NCBI GenBank assembly: GCA_943737045.1
Contig: CALSFV010000009.1
Location: 1,364,001-1,428,000, forward strand
Length of the DNA stretch: 64,000 nt
DNA from: Parapristionchus giblindavisi
Lineage: Eukaryota; Nematoda; Chromadorea; Rhabditida; Diplogasteridae
Direction of reading: 5' to 3'
How positions within the stretch are numbered: the first letter of the stretch is position 1; every line of letters starts with the position of its first letter. Positions 42,230 through 55,190 of the stretch are shown here, piece after piece. A program made the translations under genes and the position numbers. The notes beneath the pieces were generated by a model. That model was not told the DNA's origin. It saw only the letters and a program-made list of their open reading frames with translations, and did not search any database.

Positions 42230-45200
42230 CTACAGGAGCGTCTTTATGTACTCGATGGCAGCAGTGAACTGGGTCCACCAATAGACGTCACTTCCGTCCA
42301 TTTGATTGGTGAAGAATCCATCGACATACTGTACATTGGATAGGAGAGTGGGAGGATTTGCCTGAATAAAAACTGATTATGATCTTTGATCTCTACTTTG
42401 ATCTTTGCTATACTAAAAGAATTATGATCTTTGCTCTTCACAAAAAAAGGATTATGATCGTTTTAACTCTAGTAATCGATCTTTGATCTCCTCCCGATTA
42501 AAAGGAGTATGACCTTTGATCTCTACTCATCAGTAAGTCAGTCAGACAAGGAATGCACTATTTCCAGGTATCCACTTCTCAAAATAATACAGTTTTCACA
42601 ACTTTTTCTGCGATAAGCAAATACAATCCGTGCTATATTTCATCGTTGGGTCATAATGTGGTCATATTTATGATTAGCATATACTCCACTTACCATCACG
42701 AGTACGTATACGAGAATGGGCGTGACGTCATCAGCGGCTGCGGGACCCGATGACGTCACAGCGAGCAGATTCGAGATCGTCTCGCATGCACGACCGCAAT
42801 GAATAATAATAGTACTTAATCTCTCAATTGTTGGTTTGATTGCCGTAGGCATAGAAGACAGAACGATGAAGCAAAAAAGTACGATCATAGTTGCTAACAT
42901 GGCAACAAGGAAACAAAGAATCAACAGGCAAGAATTTACAATGAGCATTGATATTATTATTGTTATTGGTAACAAAAAAGAAAATATCTTAGGCTAAGAA
43001 ATTTCAACTCTCAAGTGACCCAAGAGCAACGCAGATTCAACGGGTGGAAACATTCAATTCAACATTGTTCTCAAAACATCAAATTTCACCAATATCTACA
43101 AGGTTAAAATGCGAATAACTGCAATAACATATAACAAACGATAATCAAGACAACTTATCAATCAATCAATAATCATACCGTAACCAATATACTACCGTAA
43201 TCATCATACCTGACACAGGCGAGTCTCGGGGTGACTTGTACGCGTTTACCACGGCAATCTCGTGTTGAGCGGATGGCTATGGGCACTCACCACGCATGGC
43301 CTAAATTGAACTTTGAACTTTGATCTTTAGTCTTTAACCGATCCGACTTATCCCCTAGCATATAAGACTAATGAGTTAAAACGTCTGGAAATTTACGTTA
43401 AACACTTCTAGTATTGCACTGAATACAATGCACCTGTACAGTAACAGTACTGTACAGTGGGCAGTAATTACAGTAACCGGGTCATAGTTACAGTAACCAT
43501 CAGTTACAGTAACCCCATTATAAGATAAATCAATTGATCGATACCTCAGGAATCGCGAGTACTCCGTGCGCCGGAGACACGCTGGAGGCCAGCCGCTGCA
43601 GCGCCTTGTACAGTACCCTACAAGCACAATAGTCAGTTAAACACAGAGATCAAAGATCAAAACTCACTCGTCTCTGTAGATATCGGCGTCGTTATTGGGA
43701 TAGAATGCCATATGGTAGATACGACCCATCAGGAGACGTTCGACACACTTTCGCGCGTATTCACGCTGCAAAGACCATATTGATTAAGGTTCTGCTCAAT
43801 ATTTGCTGGAAAAGAAAAGAAAATCAGAAATCAGATAATGCACTCCTCGTTTTACACGCTCTCTCGACTCTTTTTCGCTTTCTTTTGAATACCAAAAACA
43901 TTTGTGACGATTAACAACTGGATTGAGCAAGTGCAAAAATGCAAACTAAGAAACAACAAAACGCCAGGTAGTGGGCACAGTTGCTACCTGGCGAATTTTA
44001 AACAGAAGCAGAAACAAATTTTTTTAAAAAGAGTAAGCTCACGTGATTGTTATTTGCCGCCTGAAAGACGCCAGAGGCCTCCAATTGGCGCCATAGATTG
44101 CCAATGTGCTCCTCCACACACTCTGTCTTCTCGTCCTGAACATGATTTATGATCAAAATATATTAATCAAATTGAAATATATCGCTTTGTCTACATTTTA
44201 CACACTTCTTCTGATATTTCTACACCAGTGTTATGTAGCATGAACGTTGGCAAACCGTTATCCGAGAAACTTGACGTCACAAGCGTAGGGGAGGACATTT
44301 GGCAAACGCCTCCGTTACGATTGATTTGCCGACGATTACGATTACGAACGATTGATTACGATTGATTTGCCTATTATTGGCTATGGTTCAGTTGTTTGGA
44401 ATTCTAAAAGATCTGGATTGACAAAAGAAATTGAATCTGTTCAAAGAGATTTTACTCGAAGACTATTCAGTCGTTGTTCTATTCCTTATGATACTTATCT
44501 CAATCGTGTTCACTTCCTAGATTTAATTACGCTCGAACATAGACACGCGATAACAGATTTGCTTTTCCTACATAATTCAATCCATCAAAATTATGAGTAC
44601 AATTCCTCTTTCCTCTTTAAAGTTGTTCCCGCTTTGCATCTGAGGAACGGCAATTCGTTGAGAATTATTCTACCTTTCAAAATATCAACCACTTCCCATT
44701 CAACATTAGCCTCACGAACTATTGATATTTGGAATAATCTCCCTGATGCTATTGTGCAGGTGTCACCAACAGTCTTTCGTAATCATGTTAAAAATATCCC
44801 ATATAATGTGATTGTCCCTGAGGTACATATTCACTCATGAAATGTTCTGAATTGGTAACATTCCTGCTGCCTCTTCCTCCACCCCCACATCTCACCGATT
44901 CGCCTTGGCGACGGACATCCTTCACAAGACTATCTAACAGATATTCCCGATCCCCATCCCCGATGCGTTCATTTGAAGGAATAAAATATTATATTATATT
45001 ATATTATATTATTTTTCGCGAGATCAAAGATCAAAGATCACATTTGGAGTCCAATTTTTTGGCTGAAGTGTATCCCACCCCTGGCACTCCATCTGTGAAG
45101 TTTGAGCGCATAGAAACGATTTTCACCAACTGTGCCACTTTGCTTGCCGTCTTAGCGAGAACGCCTTTTAATATCACACATCTCCAGAATGCCAGTACAT

Positions 45201-45410
45201 TAACGAAAATTCTATCACAATATTTATACTACAGTAACCAATCAATGAATGACTACCGTAACCAATAAATCAATAACTACCGTAACCAATAAATCAATCC
45301 ACGACTACCGTACCTGTAGTCTCAGCGACAGCCTCGACTGCTGCTGGTAGAGTGTGTAGGAGGCACGACGTCGATGATTCTCGCGCAGTGAACGGAGCAG
45401 TTTGTGCACT
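42230..45410 (-). pseudogene. GAPVD1/RME-6-like VPS9 region, copy D (disrupted)
   Basis: Exons by homology: 45314-45410 (VHKLLRSLRENHRRRASYTL, open), 44043-44135, 43668-43765, 43545-43617, 43210-43300, 42694-42793 and 42230-42361. Two exons present at 33918-34273 are missing, and a LINE fragment sits in that interval. The exon with the AYKSPRD motif is 4 bases shorter (91 instead of 95), causing a frameshift. The next exon has lost its acceptor (GCGG instead of GCAG). The last exon is intact with its stop. The DDVTPI motif is still present. It lies about 0.9 kb upstream of TADA1-like copy 2, preserving the ancestral gene order. These lesions make an active exchange factor unlikely unless splicing adapts. 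Confidence 0.75.
44352..45012 (+). mobile_element. 5'-truncated LINE, C-terminal part of reverse transcriptase
   Basis: The open frame 44352-44840 reads IIGYGSVVWNSKRSGLTKEI, then ESVQRDFTRRLFSRC, LDLITLEHRHAITDLLFLHN and SRTIDIWNNLPDAIV. This is the typical sequence downstream of the RT catalytic core in CR1/jockey-like non-LTR elements (YGS.VW, ..VQR.FTRRL, ..R...DL..., R.I..WN.LP). The RT catalytic motif is not included. It is followed by a 3' untranslated part and a (TATTA)n tail at 44980-45012. Confidence 0.8.
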
Positions 45411-46047
45411 CTGACACAACACACATTGTGAGTTTTTTTTTATTTGACTTTTTTTTCGAATTTTCGATTCGACTATTCGCCTATTCCTTTCGACTTCGAA
45501 AATTCGACTAATGCTTCAGTTTTCTCTTTTTTCTTCTTCTTCTTTGACGGTATTTGCAAATGAAAAGATAATATAATATGTTTGCTTCATAAAAAATATA
45601 GTTTAAGAAGATTAAATCTGATTTAGAAAAAAAATCGAATAAGAAATAAATGACAAACTCTCTCGTGGTGAAAACCAGTACGGTAAATACTGTATTATAC
45701 ACTACAAGTACGGTAAGATGAGTGGATGAGGAAAGAGTACATATAACATGGAATGGTGGACGATGACGTTCATTACTTTTAGTAATCACATATAGAACTA
45801 GTAATTCTGGGATATTCTTTTTTAAGAAGCTCTAATTTTCATATTGGGATCAATCGAATTTCATGAATATCAATGATTCAGTATTACCAGTGACGTTCAC
45901 GTTTCACACAATTCATATTATCCAACTTCACTCGATTTATCTGCTGCCTTATCACAAGTATAATCAGTACCAAAATAATAAATACTCTCAAAGACTACAA
46001 AACAGCAGAAACGTGAGTGTGTTTCATCCACGACGGTCTACTTCATA
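45411..46047. other. Intron remnant and dispersed repeat
   Basis: 45610-45680 matches 53365-53440 (GAAGATTAAATCTGATTTA, TCTCGTGGTGAA), the intron beside the next upstream Rab5-GEF exon. Homology stops just before that exon would begin, so the break lies there. 45880-46030 is the CTTTCTCGTTTC-like repeat. Confidence 0.5.
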
Positions 46048-47034
46048 TGAGGCCGTTTGTGTAAGAGTCGGGCAAATCAGGGGGAGGGTTGGCACAGACC
46101 AAAAATTTCGATACCCTCAAAACTTGTGTATAGGGGTTATTGGCCTCGCTGATGAAGATGTGCATAGTCATTTTGGCTCCAGTGGTCCCGCAACGTCTGG
46201 GCGCGATTACGGTATAATCACGTTTTCAAGCCGTTCTGGTAGAGCTAGAGGTATGAAAATTGGGCTCCTGGGGCTGAATTCGATGGCGATGACGGCTGTC
46301 TACTTCATTAGTTTTGAAAATTTCCCAAAAGGCAACTAGTGGAAATTGTGATGGAGACGTTTGCGCCCGAGACGAGTATGACAGTTCGAACCGGCGTGAC
46401 GAGAGGATCTCAAAGATGTATTATGAGCCATTTTCTCCTTTGAGAAAGCTTTCATAGTTTCGTTATAGAGAAGTGCGCCTTGCAAGAGGCGTCTCTCAAT
46501 TCCGCACGCTATCTCGCACTATCGGGAGAGGCGAGAGAGCGTGCGGAAATGAGAGAGTGAAGAGGGAGCGCGCGGCATTGAGACGTAAACAACTCCTGAT
46601 GCTGGCGCAGATCACTATAACGAGACTATGAAAGCTTTCTCAACGGAGATATTGGCTGATAATACATCGTTGAGATCCTCTCGTCACGCCGGTTCGAACT
46701 GTCATACTCGTCTGGGGCGCAAACGTCTCCATCAAACTTTCCACTAGTCGACCTTTTGGGAAATTTTCAAAACTAATGAAGTAGACAGCCGTCATCGCCA
46801 TCGAATTCTGTCCCAGGAGCCTAATTTTCATACCTTTAGCTCTACCATGGACCGATAACGGCTTGAAAACGTCATTATACCGTAATCGTGCCCAGACGTT
46901 GCGGGACCAATTGAGCCAAAATGACTATGCACATCTTCATCAGCGAGGTCGATAACCCCTATACACGAGTTTTGAGGGTATCGAAATTTTTGGTCTGTGC
47001 CAACCATTGTTCGACTCTTACGCAAACGGCCTCA
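46048..47034. mobile_element. Palindromic TA-flanked element, 987 bp
   Basis: Ends TGAGGCCGTTTG and CAAACGGCCTCA, each flanked by TA; arms of about 430 bp (AAAATGACTATGCACATCTT and complement). The unoccupied flank at 36470-36490 (CTACTTCACATATCA) supports insertion at TA. The end sequence is similar to GGCAAACAGCCTCATATA in the TADA1-like introns (about 2592-2609), suggesting related elements there. Confidence 0.85.
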
Positions 47035-47363
47035 TATATCATCTACACTCCAGTCAAGCGAGCATACCGGTGACCTGTTGCTTTCTCGTTTCACGCTCTT
47101 ATGATTATTCTAAGGTTACTCCATTTATCCGCTATAGATGCTTCCTCAGCAACAAATAAATAAATACTCCCGACGGTCCATCCGAACTACCTTTTGTGAC
47201 AATACGCATGAACAGTGGCTTTCTCGTTTCAAGCACTACTGATTATTCTACATTCACTTCACTTCTTCGATAATCATCTCGTGATCTCGGATCCAAGCAA
47301 TACTGTCACAAACCACAAAACAATCCGAGCCGCAGCCTATCAGTGACCTGACAGTTTCTTGTC

Positions 47364-50300
47364 TCAGTGACCACTCATTATGGTACAACTCCCTCCCCTC
47401 ACCGTTACGCAACCCTAATGGAAGTTCAGAATTAAAAGGAAGTCAGGGAACAAGCAAAAGCATAAGAAAGAATAAAAGACAAAGTCACAAATTGGAAGCC
47501 CATAATGAGCGAGTGAAGAGGTCTCGAAGATTTAGGCTGACCGATCGCAAATAAGGTTGAAGATGAAAGAAAGTAGCACTTGTACGGCAATTGAACATTC
47601 AAATAAATAAATAGATTGCCCACACTCTCGCACTTTCTTTGCTTTGAACAAGAGAAGCTTAGAGTATCAAATTAGCGGTATTTTCTTACAGGCACAGTCT
47701 GATTGTTAGCTAATGCCGCTCTGGCTTCGCTCTCTCGCTTTCTTTGTCTTCGAGAGAGCGTTGCCAGAGTGGAGAGTTTCAACTTATCTCGGGCCTTTAA
47801 ACACATTGTAATTGATACATTTCAAGTGCCGGGGTGGCCGGAAAAAAAAACTAACAAAGAAAGAGATAAAGACGAAATAGTAAAAATGGAGAAAGAAATG
47901 GGGAAATACCCTGAATGAGACATATATTTAAGTATCTATAAAATCCGTGATTGCGCTGAGAATGTATGGTGGATGATACACCTTCCCTCCGCGCATTTTC
48001 ATGTTTCACAATGCCCCGAGATGCACAACGCCTATGAGCAGAATGATCATAACGGAGCACATAAAGATATTATTATTAACCTGGTGCTTCCTAATCCCAA
48101 GTGGAATCTCGGCTAACTACCGTGAGTCAGATGTAGAAACAATGGTCGAATTATATAATATCAATAACTCAGCATTACCAGTGACTTTCTCGTTTCAGAC
48201 AATTCACATTATCCAATGTCACTCGATTCGTTTGATGCTCCACCTTTACATTACGCCAAAATAATAAATACTCTCAAAGACTACAAAACAGTAGAAACGT
48301 GAGTGTGCTTCATCCACGACGGTCTACTTCACATATCAATTACACTCCAGCCAAGAGAGCCTATCAGTTACCTGTCGCTTTCTCGTTTCAAACTCTAATG
48401 ATTATTCTAAAGTTACTCCATTTATCCGCTATAGAAGCTTCCTCAGCAACTAATAAATAAATACTCTCCACGGTCCACCCCAACTACGAACTACCTTTTG
48501 TGACAATAAGCATGACCAGTGGCTTTCTCGTTTCAATCACTACTGATTAATCTGCATTCACTTCCCTTCTTTGATACCTGAGTGATCTTTTCAATCACAG
48601 TGATTACACCAATTGATTGTATTCATTTTTATTCATTTACAATTTCACCATAAAAAATCGAAATTTTCGCAGCTCCAATGGAAGTTCAAATTTAAGAGAC
48701 CGGCTCGGTAAGAATCGAGCATTTTGACCCCCTGCCGGACATTCGCGAGGACTTTCGATCTGGCCCTCCATACTTTCATCATAGACACATACCGGGGGCA
48801 GACCGATGAAAGTTATAGTGAAAATGCCCTGAGGCTCAAACCCGGCTCACATATGTCACATCAAATAAAAAATTGAAAAATTCATAACTTTTCAATCGCG
48901 ATAGCTAGGACTTTTATTTCTTTTTATTGGTAAATACTACCGTAATCGTAATGCAGCATGTTTCTTTCATATAAATCGGTTGGAAGGTGGAGTATGGCAA
49001 CCAAGGTTGTACCGTTGTTATCAGTAGGAGTGTACGCTATTGCACTACCGTAATCGCCAGGAATCGCGAACTGATTTTTTTGAGTCGACCCATGATTCTC
49101 AACCATGTTCATGGTTGAGAATGGCTGATGTCGAAAAATTCATGACGATCCCAGACCAAATACTATGGCATTATATCAACAGTGAGCCAACTTTTATTTA
49201 TCTGGATACCTCAGGGCATTTTCACTATAACTTTCATCGGTCTGCCCCCTGTGTCTATGATGAAAGTATGGAGCACCAGATCGAAAGTCCTCGCGAATGT
49301 CCGGACCATGCTCGAGTCTTACCGAGCCGGTCTCTTAAAAGGAAGTCAGGGAACAAGCAAAAGCATAAGAAAGAATAAAGGACAAAGTCACAAATTGGAA
49401 GCCCATAATGAGCGAGTGAAGAGATCTCGGCTTTAAAGACAACACAAGGTCAACACAAGGTTGCGAGAACGGCAGGCTAATATGGAGATGTACTCGAGAG
49501 AAAGATACATAAAACCAAAAGCCAACTTCCGTTTTTATCCTGTGGCCCTCAATCTCTTGCAATCCCATGTCTAACACTCAATATAAAAAAATATTTTATT
49601 AATTAAACAATCGACAACCTATTACATTATACATTGATGAAAGATCAGAGATCAAAGATCAAAGATCAAAGATCACCGAGTGCTTATTAAGCACGGGGAA
49701 TATAAGTGAACAACGGGAGAGAAAGAGGACATATTAAAGATATGATCGATTGATTGATGGGCGAAAGGTGGAAAACTCATTCGAGGGAGTTGATCAATTG
49801 CTCTGATAGTCAATTGCCTCGAGATATAATAGGCCGATAGCAGATCATGAATATATATTTGATGGGATAAATAAATAAATATAAAAAATAGCGATAAATG
49901 AGGGGCATAGAGAACGAAAGTATTATTTCTCTCGTTTTCTAGAAAGCCTTGAGAGAAAAATGTACTATTTACCTAGTTTTCGGGAATATACTGAGAGTAA
50001 AGTAACTATTATTAATAAAATATACTCGAACTATTATTAATAAAAGATCAAAAGTTCAAAGTTCGAAGCAATCGATACTCTTACAACTAACCAGCACGAC
50101 CGCTCACCTAGAAAACTGGTTTATAGTGTACTCGTCATCAAAGGTAAATGGACCCCGAGGCAGAATACAGTGAATACATGGTAACATATTGCCTGTGCTG
50201 ACTCGACGAAAGCAATCGGAAGTCACTTTCCTTGCCCGAATTCATCTATCCCAAAGATTAACTGTCGGTAGTGGGCAGTCAAAAACAATCAAAATGAGGC

Positions 50301-50640
50301 AAGACAGGGGAAGGCATATATAAAGGGACAACGGAAGTCATCGGTCTATCGACTACTGTAATACATAGGGAACGATTGTTGCATCAGTGCGAGCAGAGGT
50401 TGCCTAATGCCTAAGGAAGTCTATCACTCAATGCCTAAGGAAGTCTATCACTGAGGTATAAAGTTCAAAGAGCAAGGTTCAAAAATCAAAGATCACTGCT
50501 CTCCACTTGTCACGGTTTCAGTTTCAGTGTTAGGCTCTGCGAATTTTATCATCAACTTCTTCTTCATTTCCTCGTCATGGAACTGCGTCCATAATGCTGT
50601 GCCGTCGGCCATCTGAAAGATCAAAGATCAAAGATCAAAG
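47364..50640. repeat. Segmental duplication, right copy (pairs with 35522-38810)
   Basis: Nearly identical to the left copy at an offset of about 11.84 kb. Purine-rich unique insert at 47827-47915 (CCGGAAAAAAAAACTAAC, AGAAAGAGATAAAGACG). Confidence 0.9.
48696..49334. mobile_element. piggyBac-type MITE, second copy by duplication
   Basis: Same length (639 bp), ends and TTAA flanks (48692-48695, 49335-49338) as 36862-37500. Because flanks are also identical, this copy arose by segmental duplication, not by separate insertion. Confidence 0.95.
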
Positions 50641-52941
50641 ATCAAAAATCAAAATACAAAGATCACACAACCCACTTCCAAACCATCACAGAAGTCGCGA
50701 AGCGTCAGTCTGTGGCGTGCGCGCCGCAGGATCCCTGAAAAAAATCAATCTATTTAAAAATCAATAATTAAAAGAGTACTGTAGTCCATCAATCGATAAA
50801 TCAATCAATAACCGTACGTCGTAGTATTCAGCCGCAGTGCGCCTGACGGCGCGACCAGATACGGTAGACGAATCTGAATAACAAAAGGAATGCGTAGAAT
50901 ATTTCATATGCAACGCCGACAATCTTTACAATAGATAAAAATCAATAAAATGAAATATCAATCGTACCTTGACGGCAACTTTGATTATACCCTTGATGAG
51001 GTAGACAAGCGCCTCGGCCACGATCTCTCCGACGTCCGGAGGCATCTGGAATGAGCAGGGAATGAGCGTTACTTCGTTACACGTTGCAGTACGAATCCGT
51101 CGTAGCTGGAAACGCAATACTCTATTTCAACGACATTTAGGTCATTGCATGAGCTTCTCTTTTAGCTCTCTGGAAATAAAAAAAAAGAACAAAACGCGCA
51201 AAAGTGAGAGTAGAAAGTGAGAGTGGGTGGTGCAGAAAGAGTACACAAAACGTGTGTTTTGTGGCATTTCACCAAGTTTTCACTATGTTGTAGAAACGCT
51301 GTATGGCCTCTGTTCCTTCCATCTCCCCCCCCCCCCCCCAGTCGGTTCTTTGTTTCGTATAATGCACTTAGCGGGCAGAGCAATGATCCTTTGTTGAGCG
51401 GTAGTTCTCTGGTATTTCCAAACTAGTAGTTTACTTACGTGACGTCACAGACTAGTAGTTTACTGCTAGTTTACGATTAGTGGAAGAACATTTGACGAAA
51501 TGCATGACGAAACGTATTATAAACCACCTCTAGTAAACTTTTAACTACGTTTAACAAGCCGTAGACTTGCAAGTCTACAGCTAGTGTGAAATATAAGTAA
51601 ACTACTAGTTTGAAAATACCAGAGTTGTCGCTGGAAACAAACAAATAGACAAATTGTCACTGTTGTGACGCAATACTGTCATTACTCTGCCCATTACTGA
51701 CTGAGATGATAAATTGAACTCAATTGTGGCGCTAAAATTACTCATCTTTTCTACTCAACTCTAGTCATCGCAAACCCATCATTCAAAAGTTACGAAAAGA
51801 AAAGAAAGGCAGAGAACACTCTCTTCGTTTTACACACTCTCTCGCCTCTTTTTCGATTCTTTTCGTAACTTTTGAACAGTAAATCAGGGAGTTAGTTATA
51901 TTTTAATTTAGCACTGACCACACACCCACACACAAAAAATTTCAGCCAATTTGACTACCTTATTTTCGAGAAAATCAACTTTTAGTGCAGTCATTTAGCC
52001 GTTGGAGTGGAGACAACGGGCGAGAGAGTGTGGTGATACGAGAGAGCAGAGAGATACAATCACGTCCACCCCCTACCTTCCCATGTTGGTCGCCTCACCT
52101 GCCTCTCTGCTCTCTCGTATCACCACACTCTCTCGCCCGTTGTCTCCACTCCAACGGCTAAATGACTGCACTAGATTTTCTCGAAAATAAGGTTGTCAAA
52201 TTGGCTGAAATTTTTTCGATGAAAACATGAAGACATTCCGGTCCGATCTATGTATCTCGCATAAAACACTCTTGACTTTGAGAGAAATTTCAATTTTGAA
52301 AATTTCTGAAACTTTTACATGAAAAATAAATTGGACAGGCGTGATTGCCATCGAATTATGCCCCTGGGAGCACAGTCTGTAAATTTTAGCACCATCTAGT
52401 GAGGAGAAATGACTAAAAAGGCGATTTCAAGGCGACGTCGTCTGGCCTCAACGGTGCATCTAGGCGCAAAATGAACATGACCATCGTCAACAGCACCCAT
52501 GAGAACCCCGATCCCCAAATTTTGATTTTTCACTGTGCAAGATTTCACATATTTTGGTCGAGTCTTAGGCAAACAGCCTCATATAGGTATTTATTTATTT
52601 ATTTATTTATCGTACACCACAAGGGTGATTCAGGTATCCATGAACGGTGGCAAACACAAATGTGACGTCACAAGCGTAGGCGCTTGTGACGTCACGTTTC
52701 CGGAAAACGGTCATGGTTACGGCACCTACGGCACATTTTTGACATAATTACGACAGTGATCTTTGATCTTTAACTAGCTGAGTACCCATTCAATCTAACA
52801 ACAGCACTAAAGGTTTTTCGAGATCAATACTATCAATACTATGGCTATCTCGCGACCGTAGAATGATGCTACCGTACCTCGCATCCGTCAAGTAGGTGCG
52901 TGAAGAGGCGTTCGTGTGCGGCGTGTACGGTAGGTGGCAGA
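50493..52941 (-). pseudogene. TADA1/Ada1-like, copy 3 (5'-truncated)
   Basis: Exons 50968-51045, 50813-50873, 50676-50734 and 50493-50612 are intact with the standard lengths. The preceding exon is cut at about 52941 (only 52878-52941 remains, encoding THLLDGCE and a few residues), and the first exon is missing. The sequence beyond 52941 is a GTAAAATTAGGGC-type repeat, then a Rab5-GEF fragment. Without the start codon it should be non-functional. Confidence 0.8.
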
Positions 52942-53789
52942 GTAAAATTAGGGCTTTTCGAAAATTTGAGGAATGCCCACTGCAAAAATTACGTTTAGGT
53001 TAAATTTTTGGAAAAAAAAGTGAAGGCCCCTGTAAAATTAACCATTTTTCGTTCGGATGCCCCTGTAGAATCGAGCTCCAGGTATTCCGCCTATATATGG
53101 TGTGCGCGCCTCGTTTACAAATCACACTACTCTATTTTCATCGATATAAGCGCATTGAAATCAATAACTACCGTATCCCTCATTCTACCGTAACCAATAA
53201 ATCAATCCACGACTACCGTACCTGTAGTATCAGCAGGGCAGTCTCGACTGCTGCAGGTAGAGTGTGTAGGAGGCACGACGTCGATGATCCTCGCGAAGTG
53301 AACGGAGCAGCTTGCGCACTCTGACACGTTTTTTTTTAATTTTACGAGACATGTTTCATTAACATAGATCTTAAGAAGATTAAATCTGATTTAAAAAAAC
53401 AAAGAATAAATGATAATTGACAAAATCTCTCGTGGTGAACACGCCCAGGCATGGTATGGTCTCGCGGATCTGAGCGTACAACGCGCGCTCTCGTCCGTTC
53501 ACCGCTTCTGCGAGGAGGACCTCAAATCATAATAGTAGTAGTAGGTAAACATATCACAATCATTATTATAAGCGAACGTCAATGAGCACAAGGTTTGCTT
53601 TCACAATTTCAGCTCAGCCATATGCTAATGTGCGAACACGAATTCAACAGGCGTGGGCAGTTGAAATGTAACAAGGAAGACTAGACGACAAGATCACTCG
53701 AGACCAACTTAAAGGGGGTATAGGAATGGGTCATGAGGAATAACGATCCGAATGGAATGAGGGTAGATCATTCTGGCATTATCTCCCTC

Positions 53790-54298
53790 TTCTGACAAGG
53801 GAATCCTTTCAGCTCGCGGAAACCAATCCAGATGAAAATTTGCAGAGGCATTCTTGAAGGCGATAGAAAATGATATGTGAAGTCGAAAAATGCAGCAGGG
53901 CAATACCCTAGCCGCAGCATCTATCCAAACTTGGTCAAACTTAGCGCGCATTCGCCGCCAACAATTTTAATTTATTGTCCCTATCTCTGAAGAATGGTAT
54001 CAACTTGATTGGTGAATGCGTTGGAAAGTATCTCGTACAATACAGACAAAAAAAATTCCGAAAAGATAACATCAAAGCTGTTGTACGAAGGAACTGCGCC
54101 ACCAATAAGGTCTCTCTCATTGCTTCAGAATGCGGCGAATGCGCGCAAAATTTGACCAAGTTTGGATAGATGCTGCGGCTATGGTATTGCCCTGCTGCAT
54201 TTTTCGACTTCACATATCATTTTCTATCGCCTTCAACATTGCCTCTGCAAATTTTCATCTGGATTGGTTTCCGCGAGCTGAAAGGATTCCCTTGTGAG
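53790..54298. mobile_element. Fold-back element in Rab5-GEF intron
   Basis: ACAAGGGAATCCTTTCAGCT near 53797 mirrors AGCTGAAAGGATTCCCTTGT ending at 54296, with arms of about 165 bp and a loop of about 170 bp. Target duplication unclear. Confidence 0.75.

Positions 54299-54300
<2 letters not shown>

Positions 54301-54330
<30 letters not shown>
54301..54330. repeat. Poly-G tract, 30 bases
   Basis: Uninterrupted G run directly at the right border of the fold-back. Shorter C/G tracts mark other places (1339-1363, 34711-34723, 51325-51339, 54560-54570, 57160-57170). Lengths of such tracts are unreliable in sequencing. Confidence 0.9.
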
Positions 54331-54332
<2 letters not shown>

Positions 54333-54691
54333 ACTTGGGACATCGCTAATTTTTTATAAATATATAAAATAAAAAAGGTACATAAAATACCTGCAATAAT
54401 TCGATCATCTCATTTTTGCCTCCGCCACTTGAAGTGGCTGTCTTCTGAAAAAGGTGAATATATTAATTAAATAATAAACAATAGCACAATTTCCCCCGTA
54501 ATCAGGGTGATCACTAGAGCTAGAGCATACACTAGAGCTTTTCGAAAATAAGGTGAAATGTCCCCCCCCCCTTGTAAAAATTACTTGTAAAATTCGATAC
54601 GTCAATTGAAATCTTCAGCTCTACTTTATAAAGTCTTTGAAAAGTAGGAGATATCATATTCGTACATTTCGTGTGTAATCCAACAAACAAT

Positions 54692-54696
54692 GAAAA

Positions 54697-54775
<79 letters not shown>

Positions 54776-54800
54776 ATCAATAAATAAATAAATCAATCAA
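54692..54800. repeat. (AAAT)n microsatellite
   Basis: About 25 tetramer units, changing to AATC at the right end. Open frames of IYLF repeats here are artefacts. Confidence 0.95.
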
Positions 54801-55082
54801 TCAATCAATAAATCTCACCTAGATGACGCGGACGCGTACCACGTTGGCAGGAATCTGACACCCGACAGCACAAAGCGCAGCTTGCGCTTCTCGTAAACCA
54901 ACGCGATATTCCACGGGGCTCGCGCCCATATTTCCATCACATTTTCATAATCGATTTTCAGTACCAAGGAAGCAAATATCCAAACAGTTCAAAACAGTTC
55001 TGTGACCTCCTGGGGGGTCCTAGTCGACTTATGTCAACGAATTTTGCACTGATGGTCCCCGCCATTCTCGGTTCCCTTGTTA

Positions 55083-55190
55083 GGCGGTGTTACATTTTTC
55101 AAAACGTGCACACGACGTAACGACGGAGGTGCGGCGGAGGGGGTTACGGCGTGCGCACGTTTTGAAAATGTAACACCACCTTACGGTATA
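55083..55190. mobile_element. Short MITE (GGCGGTGTTACATTTT ends)
   Basis: GGTGTTACATTTTTCAAAAC at the left mirrors GTTTTGAAAATGTAACACC at the right. A diverged relative is at 21685-21775. Confidence 0.7.

Larger units (their letters stand above)
53222..54942 (-). pseudogene. GAPVD1/RME-6-like fragment before VPS9, four exons
   Basis: Minus-strand order: 54819-54942 (EIWARAPWNIALVYEKRKLR, FVLSGVRFLPTWYAS; its 5' edge is uncertain), 54391-54444 (SSGGGKNEMIELLQ), 53443-53520 (VLLAEAVNGRERALYAQIRE, TIPCLG) and 53222-53320 (VRKLLRSLREDHRR-like). NEMIELLQ plus VLLAEAVNGRERALYAQIRE lines up with NEIVCFLK-VQIAEAINLQDKNLMAQLQE of human GAPVD1, as I recall it, and YEKRKLRFVLS with its YRDAKKKLRLALCS. 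The last exon is 99 bases, not 97, and hits a stop. The 53443-53520 exon follows a weak TTTGAG acceptor, and the intron upstream of it holds a fold-back element and a G30 tract. This is the only copy of the first three exons in the window. Confidence 0.6.

Noticed and set aside
54532..54780. Open frame of IYLF repeats
   Set aside because: Translation of the AAAT microsatellite.
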